Shown in pieces: positions 8,444 to 19,795 of a stretch of DNA of 50,394 bases. Within the stretch, counting starts at the first letter, position 1, and each line of letters begins with the position of its first letter. The notes under the pieces were generated by a model. The model did no database searches, was not told the origin of the DNA, and saw only the letters and a list, made by a program, of their open reading frames with translations. Made by a program: the position numbers and the translations under genes. The stretch comes from Phreatobacter oligotrophus (GTDB taxonomy: Bacteria > Pseudomonadota > Alphaproteobacteria > Rhizobiales > Phreatobacteraceae), in NCBI RefSeq assembly GCF_003046185.1, contig NZ_PZZL01000013.1, forward strand, positions 1 to 50,394. The letters run 5' to 3'.

Positions 8444-10711
8444 ATGACCGCCGCCGAGACGAAGAAGGATGCGACAGCCCGCGTCGCCGCCGAGGTCAAG
8501 GGGCTCGGGCGCAACCAGTCGGCCGCCGCGGCCTCCGCCGTGCGCGAGGTCGCCAAGCCGACCTTCGTCAGCGATCTGATCGACAAGCCGGAGCGGTTCA
8601 TCAACCGGGAGTTGTCCTGGCTCCAGTTCAACCGGCGTGTCATGGAGGAGGCCTCCAACCGCAACCATCCGTTGCTGGAGCAGCTGCGCTTCCTCTCCAT
8701 CTCGGCGAACAACCTCGACGAGTTCTTCATGGTCCGTGTCGCCGGCCTACGGGGACAGGTGCGACAGGGCGTCGGCACGGTCTCGCCGGATGGGCTCACG
8801 CCCGCCGAGCAGCTCGCCAAGATCTCGGAAGCGGTAGCGAGCCTTGCCTCGGACCAACAGATGCGCTGGCGCGAGCTGCGCGAGGACCTCCTGCACGAGG
8901 GGATCGTGCTGGTCGACGCCCATGACGTCACCAAGGCGGAGCGCGCCTGGCTGGAGGATCATTTCCTCGGCCATGTCTTCCCGGTGCTGACGCCGCTCGC
9001 CATCGACCCGGCCCATCCCTTCCCGTTCATCCCCAATCTCGGCTTCACCGTCGCGCTGGCCCTGCAGCGCATCGCCGATGGCCGCTCCATGCGTGCGCTC
9101 ATCCGCGTGCCCGCCAAGATCGAGCGCTTCATCAAGCTGCCGGATCTCGCCGAGACCGGCGCGAAGCGTTTCGTGACGCTGGAACAGACGGTCGGCCTGT
9201 TCATCAACCGGCTCTTCCCCGGCTACGACGTGAGGGGGCAGGGCGCCTTCCGCATCATCCGCGACAGCGACCTCGAGATCGAGGAAGAGGCCGAGGATCT
9301 CGTCCGCCATTTCGAATCCGCGCTGAAGCGCCGCCGCCGCGGCTCGGTGATCCGCCTCGAGGCCGAGGCCTCCATGCCGGACGACCTGCGCCAGTTCATC
9401 GCCAGCGCGCTGGACGTCCATGAGGACGAGATCTTCCGCGTCGAGGGCGTGCTGGCGCTGAACGAACTCGCCCAGCTCGTCTCGCTGGAGCGGCCCGACC
9501 TGAAATTCGTGCCCTATGCGCCGCGCTACCCCGAGCGCATCCGCGACCAGGGCGGCGACTGCTTCGCCGCGATCCGCCAGAAGGATCTGGTCGTCCACCA
9601 CCCCTATGAGAGCTTCGACGTGGTGGTGCAGTTCCTCAACCAGGCGGCGCGCGACCCGAATGTCGTCGCCATCAAGCAGACGCTCTACCGCACCTCCTCC
9701 GACTCGCCGATCGTCAAGGCGCTGGCCGAGGCCGCCGAGGCCGGCAAGTCGGTGACCGCCCTCGTCGAGCTCAAGGCCCGCTTCGACGAGGAAGCCAACA
9801 TCCGCTGGGCCCGCGACCTCGAGCGCGCCGGCGTCCAGGTCGTCTTCGGCTTCATCGAGCTGAAGACCCACGCGAAGCTGTCGATGGTGATCCGCCGCGA
9901 GGGCGAGAACCTCGTGACCTACTGCCATGTGGGCACGGGCAACTATCACCCGATCACCGCGCGCATCTACACCGACCTGTCCTATTTCACCGATGACCCG
10001 GTCATCGGCCGCGACGTCGCCCGCATCTTCAACTTCATCACCGGCTATGCCGAGCCGCAGGAGCTGGAGGCGATGGCCATCTCGCCGCTCAGCCTGAAGA
10101 AGAAGCTGCTGGAGCACATCGCCGAGGAGATCGCCTTCGCCAAGGCCGGCAAGCCCGCCGCCATCTGGCTGAAGATGAACTCGCTGGTCGATCCGATGCT
10201 GATCGACGCGCTCTATGCGGCGAGCCAGGCGGGGGTGCGCATCGACCTCGTCGTGCGCGGCATCTGCTGCCTGCGTCCGGGCGTGCCCGGCCTGTCGGAG
10301 AACATCCACGCCAAGTCCATCGTCGGCCGCTTCCTCGAGCACAGCCGCATCTATGCCTTCGGCGGTGGCCACGGCCTGCCCCATGCCAAGGCGCGGGTCT
10401 ATCTGTCCTCGGCCGATCTGATGCCGCGGAACCTTGACCGCCGCGTGGAGGTTCTCTGCCCGGTGGTCAATCCGACGGTCCACGAACAGGTGCTCGACCA
10501 GATCATGATCGCTAACCTCAAGGACAACCAGCAGAGCTGGCGTCTCTTGCCGGACGGGACCTCGGAGCGTATCAAGCCGGCCGAAGGCGACGAGGCCTTC
10601 AACGCCCATCAATACTTCATGACCAATCCGAGCCTGTCGGGACGTGGAAAATCACTCAAAGAATCGTCTCCCCGTCGCTTCGCCAGCCGGGTCGAGCGGG
10701 CCGCAGAGTGA
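8444..10711 (+). CDS. ppk: Polyphosphate kinase 1
   Basis: The product is 755 residues from ATG 8444, which has AAAGG at good spacing; a GTG at 8414 would add ten residues but has no spaced ribosome site. The enzyme reversibly transfers the gamma phosphate of ATP to polyphosphate. The N-terminal domain ([13 protein letters not shown]), the head domain and the two phospholipase-D-like C-terminal domains are present. Both conserved histidine regions are visible: KTHAKLS, with the probable autophosphorylated His, and HVGTGNYHP. It overlaps the opposing enzyme gene ppx by 68 bases, suggesting tightly linked synthesis and breakdown of polyphosphate. Confidence 0.96.
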   Translation: MTAAETKKDATARVAAEVKGLGRNQSAAAASAVREVAKPTFVSDLIDKPERFINRELSWLQFNRRVMEEASNRNHPLLEQLRFLSISANNLDEFFMVRVAGLRGQVRQGVGTVSPDGLTPAEQLAKISEAVASLASDQQMRWRELREDLLHEGIVLVDAHDVTKAERAWLEDHFLGHVFPVLTPLAIDPAHPFPFIPNLGFTVALALQRIADGRSMRALIRVPAKIERFIKLPDLAETGAKRFVTLEQTVGLFINRLFPGYDVRGQGAFRIIRDSDLEIEEEAEDLVRHFESALKRRRRGSVIRLEAEASMPDDLRQFIASALDVHEDEIFRVEGVLALNELAQLVSLERPDLKFVPYAPRYPERIRDQGGDCFAAIRQKDLVVHHPYESFDVVVQFLNQAARDPNVVAIKQTLYRTSSDSPIVKALAEAAEAGKSVTALVELKARFDEEANIRWARDLERAGVQVVFGFIELKTHAKLSMVIRREGENLVTYCHVGTGNYHPITARIYTDLSYFTDDPVIGRDVARIFNFITGYAEPQELEAMAISPLSLKKKLLEHIAEEIAFAKAGKPAAIWLKMNSLVDPMLIDALYAASQAGVRIDLVVRGICCLRPGVPGLSENIHAKSIVGRFLEHSRIYAFGGGHGLPHAKARVYLSSADLMPRNLDRRVEVLCPVVNPTVHEQVLDQIMIANLKDNQQSWRLLPDGTSERIKPAEGDEAFNAHQYFMTNPSLSGRGKSLKESSPRRFASRVERAAE

Positions 10712-12224
10712 CCTTTTCGAGATCGCGCCCGGGCGGCTGCAGCTCGGGCCGACCATCGGCGTCATCGATATCGGCTCCAATTCCGTCCGCCTCGTCGTCT
10801 ATGAGGCGCTGACGCGCTCGCCGACGCCGATCTTCAACGAAAAGGCGCTGTGCGGCCTCGGCCGCAACGTGCAGACCTCGGGCCGCCTGTCCGACGACGC
10901 GGTGGCCAAGGCGCTCGCCTCCATCCGCCGCTTCCGGGCGCTCTGCACCCAGCTGCGCGTCGGCGAGCTGCACGTGCTGGCCACCGCCGCCGTGCGCGAT
11001 GCCGCCAACGGTCAGGATTTCATCGCCGCCTGCGAGGCGATCTGCGGCGTGCCGCTGCGCCTCCTCTCCGGGCGCGACGAGGCGATGTTCGCCGCCCTCG
11101 GGGTGGTCTCCGGCATCCACGATCCCGACGGCATTGTCGGCGACCTCGGTGGCGGCTCCCTCGAACTCGTCGACATTAAGGGCGAAAAGATCGGGCAGGG
11201 CGTGACGCTGCCGCTCGGCGGCCTCGCCCTCCAGGACACGTCCGGCCAGTCCGTGAAGAAGGCCGAGCGCATCGCCGCCAAGCTCGTCTCCAAGGTCGAC
11301 GTGCTGAAGAAGGGCAAGGGCCGCACCTTCTATGCGGTCGGCGGCACCTGGCGCTCGCTCGCCAAGCTCCACATGGCCCAGCGCGGCTATCCGCTCAACG
11401 TCATGCATGGCTATGCGCTGTCGGGGAAGGAGATCGCTGATTTCTGCTATCTCGTCAGCCGCCAGCCGACCGACACGATCTCGCGCATCGACGTGGTGGC
11501 CGAAAGCCGCCGGCCGCTGCTCGCCTATGGCGCGCTGGTGCTGGAGGCGGTGGTCCGCGCCGCCAAGGTCGACCGCGTCGTCATCTCCGTCACCGGCGTG
11601 CGCGAGGGCCTGCTCTATTCGCTCCTCGACGAGGAGGAGCGCGCCACCGATCCGCTGATCTCCGCCGCCCGCGAGCTCTGCCTCCTGCGCTCGCGCTCGC
11701 CGCGCCATGGCGAGGAGCTCATCGCCTGGACGGACCGGTTCATGGAGGTCGCCCATCTGGAGGAGAGCGGCGAGGAGCGGCGCTTGCGTCACGCCGCCTG
11801 CCTGCTGGCCGATATCGGCTGGCGCGCCCATCCCGACTATCGCGGCGAGCAGAGCCTCAACATCATCGCCCACGCCAATTTCGTCGGCGTCGATCATCCC
11901 GGCCGCGCCTATATCGCGCTGGCGAGCTTCTATCGCCACGAGGGCCTGCTCGACGAATTCATGTCGCCGCGCATCCGTGAACTGGTCGGCGTGCGCCTGC
12001 TCGACCGTGCCCGCATTCTCGGCGCGGCGATGCGGGTGGCCTATCTCGTCTCGGCCGCCATGCCCGGCGCGCTGCCGCGCGCGCCGCTGGCGGTGGAGGA
12101 CCGGCGGCTGGTGCTGACGCTGTCCGGCGACCTCGGCGGGCTCGCCGGCGAGCGGCTGTCGAACCGCCTGCGCACCCTTGGCCGCCTTGTCGGCCGCGAC
12201 AGCGAGCTGCGCGTCATCCCTTGA
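10644..12224 (+). CDS. ppx: Exopolyphosphatase, Ppx/GppA family
   Basis: The product is 526 residues from GTG 10644, inside the end of ppk. No ATG, GTG or TTG lies between this codon and the conserved region, so the 68-base overlap appears real. The actin-like ATPase motifs are clear: [24 protein letters not shown] and [14 protein letters not shown]-terminal HD-like helical region follows. The family hydrolyses terminal phosphates of polyphosphate and, in some members, pppGpp to ppGpp. The gene ends convergently with the HxlR gene, overlapping it by 11 bases. Confidence 0.94.
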   Translation: MENHSKNRLPVASPAGSSGPQSDLFEIAPGRLQLGPTIGVIDIGSNSVRLVVYEALTRSPTPIFNEKALCGLGRNVQTSGRLSDDAVAKALASIRRFRALCTQLRVGELHVLATAAVRDAANGQDFIAACEAICGVPLRLLSGRDEAMFAALGVVSGIHDPDGIVGDLGGGSLELVDIKGEKIGQGVTLPLGGLALQDTSGQSVKKAERIAAKLVSKVDVLKKGKGRTFYAVGGTWRSLAKLHMAQRGYPLNVMHGYALSGKEIADFCYLVSRQPTDTISRIDVVAESRRPLLAYGALVLEAVVRAAKVDRVVISVTGVREGLLYSLLDEEERATDPLISAARELCLLRSRSPRHGEELIAWTDRFMEVAHLEESGEERRLRHAACLLADIGWRAHPDYRGEQSLNIIAHANFVGVDHPGRAYIALASFYRHEGLLDEFMSPRIRELVGVRLLDRARILGAAMRVAYLVSAAMPGALPRAPLAVEDRRLVLTLSGDLGGLAGERLSNRLRTLGRLVGRDSELRVIP

Positions 12225-12666
12225 GGGCGCTTCCCGCCGCCTTGGCCGTCGGCCTGGCCGACGGGGGAGGGGCAGCCTTGCCATGCAACCGGTCGAAGCG
12301 GGCGCGGGCCGCGTCCATTTCGTCCTTGTGGGCGAAGGCCCAGTTGCCCAGCGCCTCGATCGGGCCCATCAGCGACCGGCCGAGATCCGTCAGCTCGTAA
12401 TCGACGCGGGGCGGCACGGTCGGATGGACGGTGCGGGTGACGAGGCCGTCGCGTTCCAGGCCCCGCAGCGTCAGGGTGAGCATGCGCTGCGAGATGGCGC
12501 CGATCTCGCGGCGCAGTTCGTTGAAGCGGCGGGGGCCGCGGCGGCCGAGAAGCCGCACCACCAGCACCACCCATTTGTCGCCGATCCGCGCCAGGACCGG
12601 CTTCACCGCGGCGCAATCCTCGGGTCCCTCGGCGAGGGCGGTTACATCGGTGTGACCTCGTTCCAT
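12214..12666 (-). CDS. HxlR-family transcriptional regulator
   Basis: The product is 150 residues. The start at 12666 is chosen because AAGGAGG lies just upstream; the frame stays open 66 bases further without a better signal. The MarR-like winged-helix HxlR fold is seen in RIGDKWVVLVVRLL (about 28-41), the recognition helix around ISQRMLTLTLRGLERDGLV, and the wing. Cys18 sits where several HxlR proteins carry a redox- or aldehyde-sensing cysteine. The C-terminal tail is basic and Pro/Ala-rich. It is divergent from a flavin reductase gene across a 115-base spacer with a palindrome, the classic layout for local repression. Confidence 0.93.
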   Translation of the reverse strand: MERGHTDVTALAEGPEDCAAVKPVLARIGDKWVVLVVRLLGRRGPRRFNELRREIGAISQRMLTLTLRGLERDGLVTRTVHPTVPPRVDYELTDLGRSLMGPIEALGNWAFAHKDEMDAARARFDRLHGKAAPPPSARPTAKAAGSALKG

Positions 12667-12713
12667 GGCTGTGCCTCCTTGAACCCGCGGTGATAAGTTA
12701 CCAGAATAGCCTC

Positions 12714-12730
12714 GGTTACAAAGAGTAACC
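12714..12730. promoter_or_regulatory. Candidate HxlR operator, perfect inverted repeat
   Basis: GGTTAC, a five-base spacer AAAGA, then GTAACC form a perfect dyad between the HxlR gene and the reductase gene. A matching half-site, GTTACC, lies at 12697-12702. HxlR-family operators described elsewhere are short dyads of this GTTAC/GTAAC type. Assignment to this regulator is inference from position. Confidence 0.6.
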
Positions 12731-12781
12731 ACGAATTCCGCATCGCGTCAGCCGATGGTCGGCGGCGCTAGGGAGAACCCG

Positions 12782-13348
12782 ATGAGCCTCAAGCTCCACA
12801 CCATCATCACCAGCACGCGGCCCGGCCGCGTCGGCCCCCAGCTCGGCACCTGGTTCAACGACGTCGCCAACGCCCATGGCGGCTTCACCTCCGAGCTGGT
12901 CGATCTCGCGAGCTTCAACCTGCCGGTCTTCGACGAGCCGAACCATCCGCGCATGGCGAAGTACGAGAAGGAGCACACCAAGGCCTGGTCGGCGAGCGTG
13001 AAGGCCGCCGACGCCTTCGTCTTCGTGACGCCCGAGTACAATTACGGCGTCTCGCCGGCGCTCTACAACGCGCTGACCTTCCTCGCCCAGGAATGGGCCT
13101 ACAAGCCGGCCGGCTTCGTCGCCTATGGCGGCGTCTCGGGTGGCCTGCGCGCCGTCCAGCAGATCAAGCCGACGCTGACCACGCTGAAGGTCATGCCGAT
13201 CCCGCAGGCCGTCGCCGTGCCGGGCTTCGGCTCCTGGCTCGGCCCGGACGCCAAGTTCACCCCGAACGACCTCATGGCCACCAGCGCCAAGGAGGTCCTC
13301 GATGAACTGGTGAAGTGGGCGACGGCCCTGAAGCCGCTGCGCGGCTGA
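12782..13348 (+). CDS. NAD(P)H-dependent FMN reductase-like oxidoreductase
   Basis: The product is 188 residues from ATG 12782, with GGGAGAA at a good distance; an upstream in-frame ATG at 12755 is less likely. The flavodoxin-like FMN reductase fold is seen in the N-terminal phosphate-binding loop (IITSTRPGRVG) and in the signature TPEYNYGVSPALYNAL (about 85-100), which contacts FMN. The family uses NAD(P)H to reduce flavins, quinones, azo dyes or chromate. The divergent HxlR regulator suggests induction by an electrophile or quinone. Confidence 0.9.
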   Translation: MSLKLHTIITSTRPGRVGPQLGTWFNDVANAHGGFTSELVDLASFNLPVFDEPNHPRMAKYEKEHTKAWSASVKAADAFVFVTPEYNYGVSPALYNALTFLAQEWAYKPAGFVAYGGVSGGLRAVQQIKPTLTTLKVMPIPQAVAVPGFGSWLGPDAKFTPNDLMATSAKEVLDELVKWATALKPLRG

Positions 13349-13508
13349 CCGGCGCCTGCGGACCCGTCCGGCAGGTAATTTGCATGGTGGAGACGGCCCG
13401 GTGCGACACCGGGTCGTCATCCCATTAGCTGAGTGGACGCCGACGAGCCCGTGGCTCTAGAACGCCTCCATTCTCTCCACTGTGCGTGCCGCCGGAAAGA
13501 CTTCCTGC

Positions 13509-15530
<2,022 letters not shown>

Positions 15531-15612
15531 GGTTGTCGACAGAGCGTTCTTTGAGCCTTGCGGCCACCGAAACGCTCTGCTAGACAGCCGCCTCGCCGGG
15601 GCAACTCGGCAT

Positions 15613-15697
15613 GCGGTCGTGGCGGAACTGGTAGACGCGCTACCTTGAGGTGGTAGTTCTTAACCGAGTGGAGGTTCGAGTCCTCTCGACCGCACCA
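15613..15697 (+). tRNA. tRNA-Leu (anticodon GAG)
   Basis: An 85-base cloverleaf with a long variable arm. The acceptor stem GCGGTCG pairs with CGACCGC, the anticodon loop TTGAGGT gives GAG, the T-arm contains GGTTCGAGTCC, and the 3' CCA is encoded. It reads CUC and CUU leucine codons. Confidence 0.97.
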
Positions 15698-15705
15698 ATT
15701 TCCTG

Positions 15706-15743
15706 AAGAACCCCAGCAAGGTCGCCACCCTGCTGGGGTTCTT
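15706..15743 (+). terminator. Strong hairpin after tRNA-Leu, probable terminator
   Basis: AAGAACCCCAGCA (15706-15718) pairs perfectly with TGCTGGGGTTCTT (15731-15743) across a 12-base loop, nine bases after the tRNA CCA. There is no long U-tract, so termination may be inefficient or the hairpin may aid 3' processing. Confidence 0.6.
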
Positions 15744-15779
15744 GGTTTCAGGCAGCCCCTCAGCGTCCGGCACAGCCCT

Positions 15780-16916
15780 ATGGCCCCTTCCGATTCACCC
15801 CCCGCGCTTGGCGCCTTCCGCCGCATCGTCGTGAAGGTCGGCTCCTCGCTGCTCGTCGATGGTGCCAAGGGCGCGCTGCGCCAGGGCTGGCTGGAGACGC
15901 TCGGCGCCGACATCGCCCGCCACGCGGCCCGCGGCGCCGACGTGCTGGTGGTCTCCTCGGGCGCCATTGCCCTCGGCCGCACGCTGCTAAAGCTTCCCAA
16001 GGGGCCGCTGGAGCTCGAGCAGAGCCAGGCGGCCGCCTCAGTCGGCCAGATCGCGCTGGCGCGCGCCTGGTCGGAGGTGCTGGGCCAGCACGGCATCGTC
16101 GCCGGCCAGATCCTCGTGACCCTCCACGACACCGAGGAGCGCCGCCGCTATCTCAATGCCCGCAACACGATGGAGACGCTGTTCGGCGTCCGCGCCGTGC
16201 CCGTGGTCAACGAGAACGACACGGTTGCGACCGACGAGATCCGCTACGGCGACAACGACCGGCTGGCGGCCCGCGTCGCCACGATGGTGGGCGCCGACTG
16301 CCTCGTGCTCCTCTCGGACATCGACGGGCTCTACACCGCCCCGCCGCAGAAGGACCCCTCCGCGACCCTCATTCCCGTCGTGCCGCGCATCTCGCCGGAG
16401 ATCGAGGCCATGGCGGGCGGCGCTGCCTCGGAACTGTCGCGAGGCGGCATGACCACCAAGATCGAGGCCGGCAAGATCGCCACCACCGCCGGCACGACCA
16501 TGGTCATCGCCTCGGGCAAGCACGACGCGCCGCTGTCGCGCATCGAATCGGGCGGGCCCTGCACCTGGTTCCTCACCCCCACCCATCCCGTCACCAGCCG
16601 CAAGAAGTGGATCGCCGGCTCGCTGGAGCCGCGCGGCGTGCTCTGGCTCGACGCAGGCGCCGTGGACGCCCTGCGGGGCGGCAAGAGCCTGTTGCCGGCC
16701 GGCGTGCGCAAGGTCGATGGCGCCTTTGAGCGCGGCGACTGCGTGGTGGTCCGCGGGCCCGACGGGGCGGAGATCGGCCGCGGCCTCGTCGCCTATGACG
16801 CGGTGGCGGCGGTGCAGATCATGGGCAAGAGCTCGAAGGCCATCGAGGCCGTGCTCGGCTACAAGGGCCGCAACGAGATGATCCACCGCGACGACCTCGT
16901 CCTCGCGGCGGAGTAA
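15780..16916 (+). CDS. proB: Glutamate 5-kinase
   Basis: The product is 378 residues and catalyses the first step of proline synthesis, phosphorylation of glutamate by ATP to gamma-glutamyl phosphate. The amino acid kinase domain occupies about 1-265, with [43 protein letters not shown] and [12 protein letters not shown] domain (about 285-365) completes the usual two-domain form. proA is not adjacent. In many relatives, as I recall, proB follows obgE and precedes proA; here it stands alone after tRNA-Leu. Confidence 0.96.
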   Translation: MAPSDSPPALGAFRRIVVKVGSSLLVDGAKGALRQGWLETLGADIARHAARGADVLVVSSGAIALGRTLLKLPKGPLELEQSQAAASVGQIALARAWSEVLGQHGIVAGQILVTLHDTEERRRYLNARNTMETLFGVRAVPVVNENDTVATDEIRYGDNDRLAARVATMVGADCLVLLSDIDGLYTAPPQKDPSATLIPVVPRISPEIEAMAGGAASELSRGGMTTKIEAGKIATTAGTTMVIASGKHDAPLSRIESGGPCTWFLTPTHPVTSRKKWIAGSLEPRGVLWLDAGAVDALRGGKSLLPAGVRKVDGAFERGDCVVVRGPDGAEIGRGLVAYDAVAAVQIMGKSSKAIEAVLGYKGRNEMIHRDDLVLAAE

Positions 16917-16964
16917 GGGCAGGGGGCTACGGCTCCTTCAGCCCCTCCCGATCCCCTTTTGATG

Positions 16965-17119
16965 GCCCCTCACCCTTCCCTCTCCCCGCAAGCGGGGAGA
17001 GGGGTCGACAGCGTCGTACTCGACCTGACACCGTTTTGGCCTGGTGAGAGGGTGTCAAAGTCTTCCAAACGTCGAAGTCCCCCTCTCCCCGCTTGCGGGG
17101 AGAGGGAAGGGTGAGGGGC
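16965..17119. repeat. 155-bp element bounded by perfect 40-bp inverted repeats (REP/MITE-like)
   Basis: Bases 16965-17004 and 17080-17119 are exact reverse complements over 40 bases. Each arm contains its own smaller palindrome (CTCTCCCCGC-AA-GCGGGGAGAG). The 75-base core has an imperfect dyad of its own. The element lies between the convergent ends of proB and the CoA-lyase gene, typical for REP or BIME elements, and could fold into a long hairpin that stops transcription from both sides. Confidence 0.85.
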
Positions 17120-17157
17120 ATTGTGGAACGGCTGCGGTTCCAAAAACGGAACTGCGT

Positions 17158-18027
17158 TCAGCGCCCAGCGCGCTTCAGGAGCCGCTCGGCGCGGGTCAGG
17201 TGCGGGCGGTCGAACATCTCGCCGCCAATGTTCACGACGCCGGCGCCGGGCTGCGCCGCAAAGGCCGCCACGACCTTCTGCGCTTCGGCAATCGCCGCCT
17301 CGTCGGGCGTGAAGACGGCGTTGATGACCGGCACCTGCGCCGGATGGATCGCCATCTTGGCGGTGAAGCCGTCGCGGCGGGCCTCCTCGCATTCGCGCCG
17401 CAGGCCATCCTCGTCGCGGAACGCCGGGAACACCGTGTCGATGGGCTGCACCTCGGCCGCCACCGCCCCCATGAGGCAGAGCGCGCGCGCAAGGCGGAAG
17501 GGTTCGGTGTGGCGGCCATCCGCGCCGCGATTGGTCTCGGCGCCGATATCGGCGGAGAGGTCCTCGGCGCCCCAGGTGAGGCCGGAGAGCCGCGGGCTCG
17601 CGCCCTGGTAGCTGCCGAGGGTGAAGACGGCCTTTGCCGTCTCGGTGGCCACCACGGTGATGCGGATGCGCCCCTCGGGGAGAGCCGCGAGGGCTTCGCG
17701 CGTCGTCAGCTTGGCGTCGAGATGGGCGACGTCGCGGCCGCCTTCGGCCTTGGGCAGCATGATGGCGTCGGGCCGCGCCGCGACCACGGCATCGAGATCG
17801 GCATCGGTGAGGCCGGTATCGAGGGCGTTCACCCGCACCATGAGCAGCGGCCGCTGCGCCGTGCCGGCATGGGCGGCGAGGAAGGCGCGGGCGGTCTCGC
17901 GCGCCAGCGGCTTGTTGGCGGCCGAGACCGAATCCTCGAGATCGAGGATCAGCGCATCGGCTCCGCTCTCGAGGCCCTTGGCGAGCTTCTTCTCGGAATC
18001 GGCGGGCACGAAGAGGAGCGAGCGCAT
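17158..18027 (-). CDS. CoA ester lyase, HpcH/HpaI (CitE-like) family
   Basis: The product is 289 residues, a TIM-barrel of the citrate-lyase-beta/malyl-CoA-lyase type. It starts MRSLLFVPADSEKKLAKGLE, the usual opening with the first CoA contacts. ALILDLEDSV carries a metal-site acid, later conserved stretches are PKAEGG and GLTWGAEDLSADIG, and the C-terminal block is FTAKMAIHPAQVPVINAVF. Family members cleave malyl-CoA, beta-methylmalyl-CoA, citramalyl-CoA or citryl-CoA; the substrate here is open. It starts four bases after the MaoC gene and is surely co-transcribed with it, so a hydration-then-cleavage step on a branched dicarboxylyl-CoA is plausible. Confidence 0.88.
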   Translation of the reverse strand: MRSLLFVPADSEKKLAKGLESGADALILDLEDSVSAANKPLARETARAFLAAHAGTAQRPLLMVRVNALDTGLTDADLDAVVAARPDAIMLPKAEGGRDVAHLDAKLTTREALAALPEGRIRITVVATETAKAVFTLGSYQGASPRLSGLTWGAEDLSADIGAETNRGADGRHTEPFRLARALCLMGAVAAEVQPIDTVFPAFRDEDGLRRECEEARRDGFTAKMAIHPAQVPVINAVFTPDEAAIAEAQKVVAAFAAQPGAGVVNIGGEMFDRPHLTRAERLLKRAGR

Positions 18028-18031
18028 GGGC

Positions 18032-18538
18032 TCAGGCCCCGCGCTTGAGGACGAGGGACTGGCGTGTGCACTCGGCCACCAGCTTGTCGTTCTGGTTGAA
18101 GGCGCGATGGTGGAACTCGATCACGCCCATGGTCGGGCGCGACTTCGATTCGCGCTTGGCCGTCACCGTGCTCTCGCAATGGATCGTGTCGTTCTCGAAG
18201 AGCGGGTGCGGGAACTTCACGTCGGTCATGCCGAGATTGGCGAAGAGCGTGCCGTTGGTGGTGTCCGGCACGGAGATGCCGATGAGCAGGCCGAGGGTGA
18301 AGAGCGAGTTCATCAGCGGCTGGCCCCAGTCGGAGGCCTCGGAGAACTGCCGGTCGATGTGCAGGGGCTGCGGATTCATCGTCAGCGTCGAGAACAGCAC
18401 GTTGTCCATCTGCGTCACCGAGCGGGTGATGCGGTGGCGGATGAGCTGGCCGACCTCGAAATCGTCGAAGTAGATGCCGCCGCGGGGATGGCGGCGGTCG
18501 TCGGTGATGACGGTGGTGGCGGTGACGCTGGCGGTCAT
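18032..18538 (-). CDS. MaoC-family dehydratase
   Basis: The product is 168 residues, a single hot-dog domain. In the hydratase-2 motif (normally G-D-x-N-P-x-H-x-D) this protein has M-N-P-Q-P-L-H-I-D, so the catalytic His is kept while the usual Asp is replaced by Asn. It is much shorter than mesaconyl-C1-CoA hydratase, which carries two hot-dog units. It directly precedes the CoA ester lyase gene, and the pair probably acts in sequence on a CoA thioester. A divergent promoter region separates it from the transglycosylase gene. Confidence 0.87.
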   Translation of the reverse strand: MTASVTATTVITDDRRHPRGGIYFDDFEVGQLIRHRITRSVTQMDNVLFSTLTMNPQPLHIDRQFSEASDWGQPLMNSLFTLGLLIGISVPDTTNGTLFANLGMTDVKFPHPLFENDTIHCESTVTAKRESKSRPTMGVIEFHHRAFNQNDKLVAECTRQSLVLKRGA

Positions 18539-18632
18539 GATCGGCCTCGGGCGGGGCAGGGCGTTACGACTTCGTTTACCATAATGGAGCAGGCTCCATG
18601 GTCACGGGTCCTTCCCTCCGGACATAACCGAG

Positions 18633-19670
18633 ATGTTCCTCTTCCGCTCGTCAGCCGAACCGCAGAGCCGTCCCACGACGGCCACGGAAGCTGGCGTGAA
18701 CCGGGTGGTTTCGGCCATCAAGGAGGCGGCCGAGAAGACCGGCGCCGGTTTCGACTACCTGCTGCGCACCGCCCGGCGCGAATCGAGCCTGCAGCCGGCG
18801 GCGCAGGCCTCCACCTCCAGCGCGCGCGGCCTCTACCAGTTCATCGATTCGACCTGGCTCACCATGGTCAGGGACGAGGGGCGCAATCTCGGCCTTGGAA
18901 AATATGCCGAGCAGATCGGCCGCGATTCCAGCGGACGCCCGACGGTGGCCGATCCGGCGGCGCGCCAGCAGATCCTCGCCCTGCGCGACGATCCGGCGGT
19001 CTCCGCGCTGATGGCCGGCGCCTTCACCAATCGCAACGCCACCGAGATCCGCTCGGCCACCGGTCGCAACCCGACCGAGGGCGAGCTCTACATGGCCCAC
19101 TTCCTCGGGTCGGGCGGCGCCGTCCGGCTGATCAACGCCAACCAGAGCAACCCGCAGGCGACCGCCGCCCGGCTCTTCCCCGACGCGGCCGATGCCAACC
19201 GCCGCATCTTCTTCGATCAGGGCCGGCCGCGCACGGTCGCCGAGGTCTACCAGGTGCTCTCGGCCGGCCAGTCGCAGCCCTTCACGTCGACCGCCGCCAC
19301 GGGAACGGCAACGACGCTTGCCGCGGCCACCGCCGCGCAGGAACAGGCCAGCGCCTGGTCGGCGATCCCCTCGATCAATGCCGATCCGGGCCGGCCCTTC
19401 CATTCGCTGTTCTCGGGCAATGGCGGCGGGCCGATCAACGCTTTCGTCGCGGCCACCTGGACCTCGCTCGGGCGCGACGCTGCGGCGGCCTCGCAGCGCG
19501 TCAATGTGGCCACGGCCCTCGGGCCCCAGGGCTCGTCCTCAAGCAGCAGCACGGCCACTTCCGCCGCCGGCGCCATGGGCGGGCCGTTCTATCCGGTGCG
19601 GGTCGACATGGCTCGGCGCGCCCAGCCGCTCGACCTGTCGAGCTTCCTGCGCCCCGACGTCCGGCGCTGA
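18633..19670 (+). CDS. Lytic transglycosylase-like protein
   Basis: The product is 345 residues. A soluble-lytic-transglycosylase-like domain covers about 20-190. The probable catalytic Glu50 lies in ARRESSLQP, followed by SARGLYQFIDSTW, the usual 'G-L-x-Q-F-x-x-S-T-W' block. ELYMAHFLGSGGAVRLI (about 150) is also typical. The C-terminal 150 residues are Ala/Ser/Thr-rich and low in complexity. No clear signal peptide is seen, so export may use another route or the protein may be delivered with an envelope machine. Expected activity: cleavage of peptidoglycan glycan strands. Confidence 0.83.
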   Translation: MFLFRSSAEPQSRPTTATEAGVNRVVSAIKEAAEKTGAGFDYLLRTARRESSLQPAAQASTSSARGLYQFIDSTWLTMVRDEGRNLGLGKYAEQIGRDSSGRPTVADPAARQQILALRDDPAVSALMAGAFTNRNATEIRSATGRNPTEGELYMAHFLGSGGAVRLINANQSNPQATAARLFPDAADANRRIFFDQGRPRTVAEVYQVLSAGQSQPFTSTAATGTATTLAAATAAQEQASAWSAIPSINADPGRPFHSLFSGNGGGPINAFVAATWTSLGRDAAAASQRVNVATALGPQGSSSSSSTATSAAGAMGGPFYPVRVDMARRAQPLDLSSFLRPDVRR

Positions 19671-19702
19671 TCCCTTTGCCAAATTTCACTTAAAAAGCAT
19701 GG

Positions 19703-19717
19703 TGAACGCTTTGTTAA
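19703..19717. promoter_or_regulatory. Possible CtrA box upstream of DUF2336 gene
   Basis: TGAA, seven bases, then TTAA, one mismatch from the alphaproteobacterial CtrA consensus TTAA-N7-TTAA. It lies about 80 bases before the DUF2336 start. A match this short can occur by chance, although TTAA is rare in this GC-rich DNA. Confidence 0.3.
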
Positions 19718-19795
19718 GCGGCGCACCCTAGTCTGTGTTCGGCAGCGTGAAATCCCGTTGCGTTCCAGTTCCTTGCCGCGGTTCAGGCAGTCCCG

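Noticed and set aside
16965-17119. Repeat pair considered as CRISPR
   Set aside because: There are only two copies, in inverse orientation and with internal palindromes; there is no spacer series and no cas genes.
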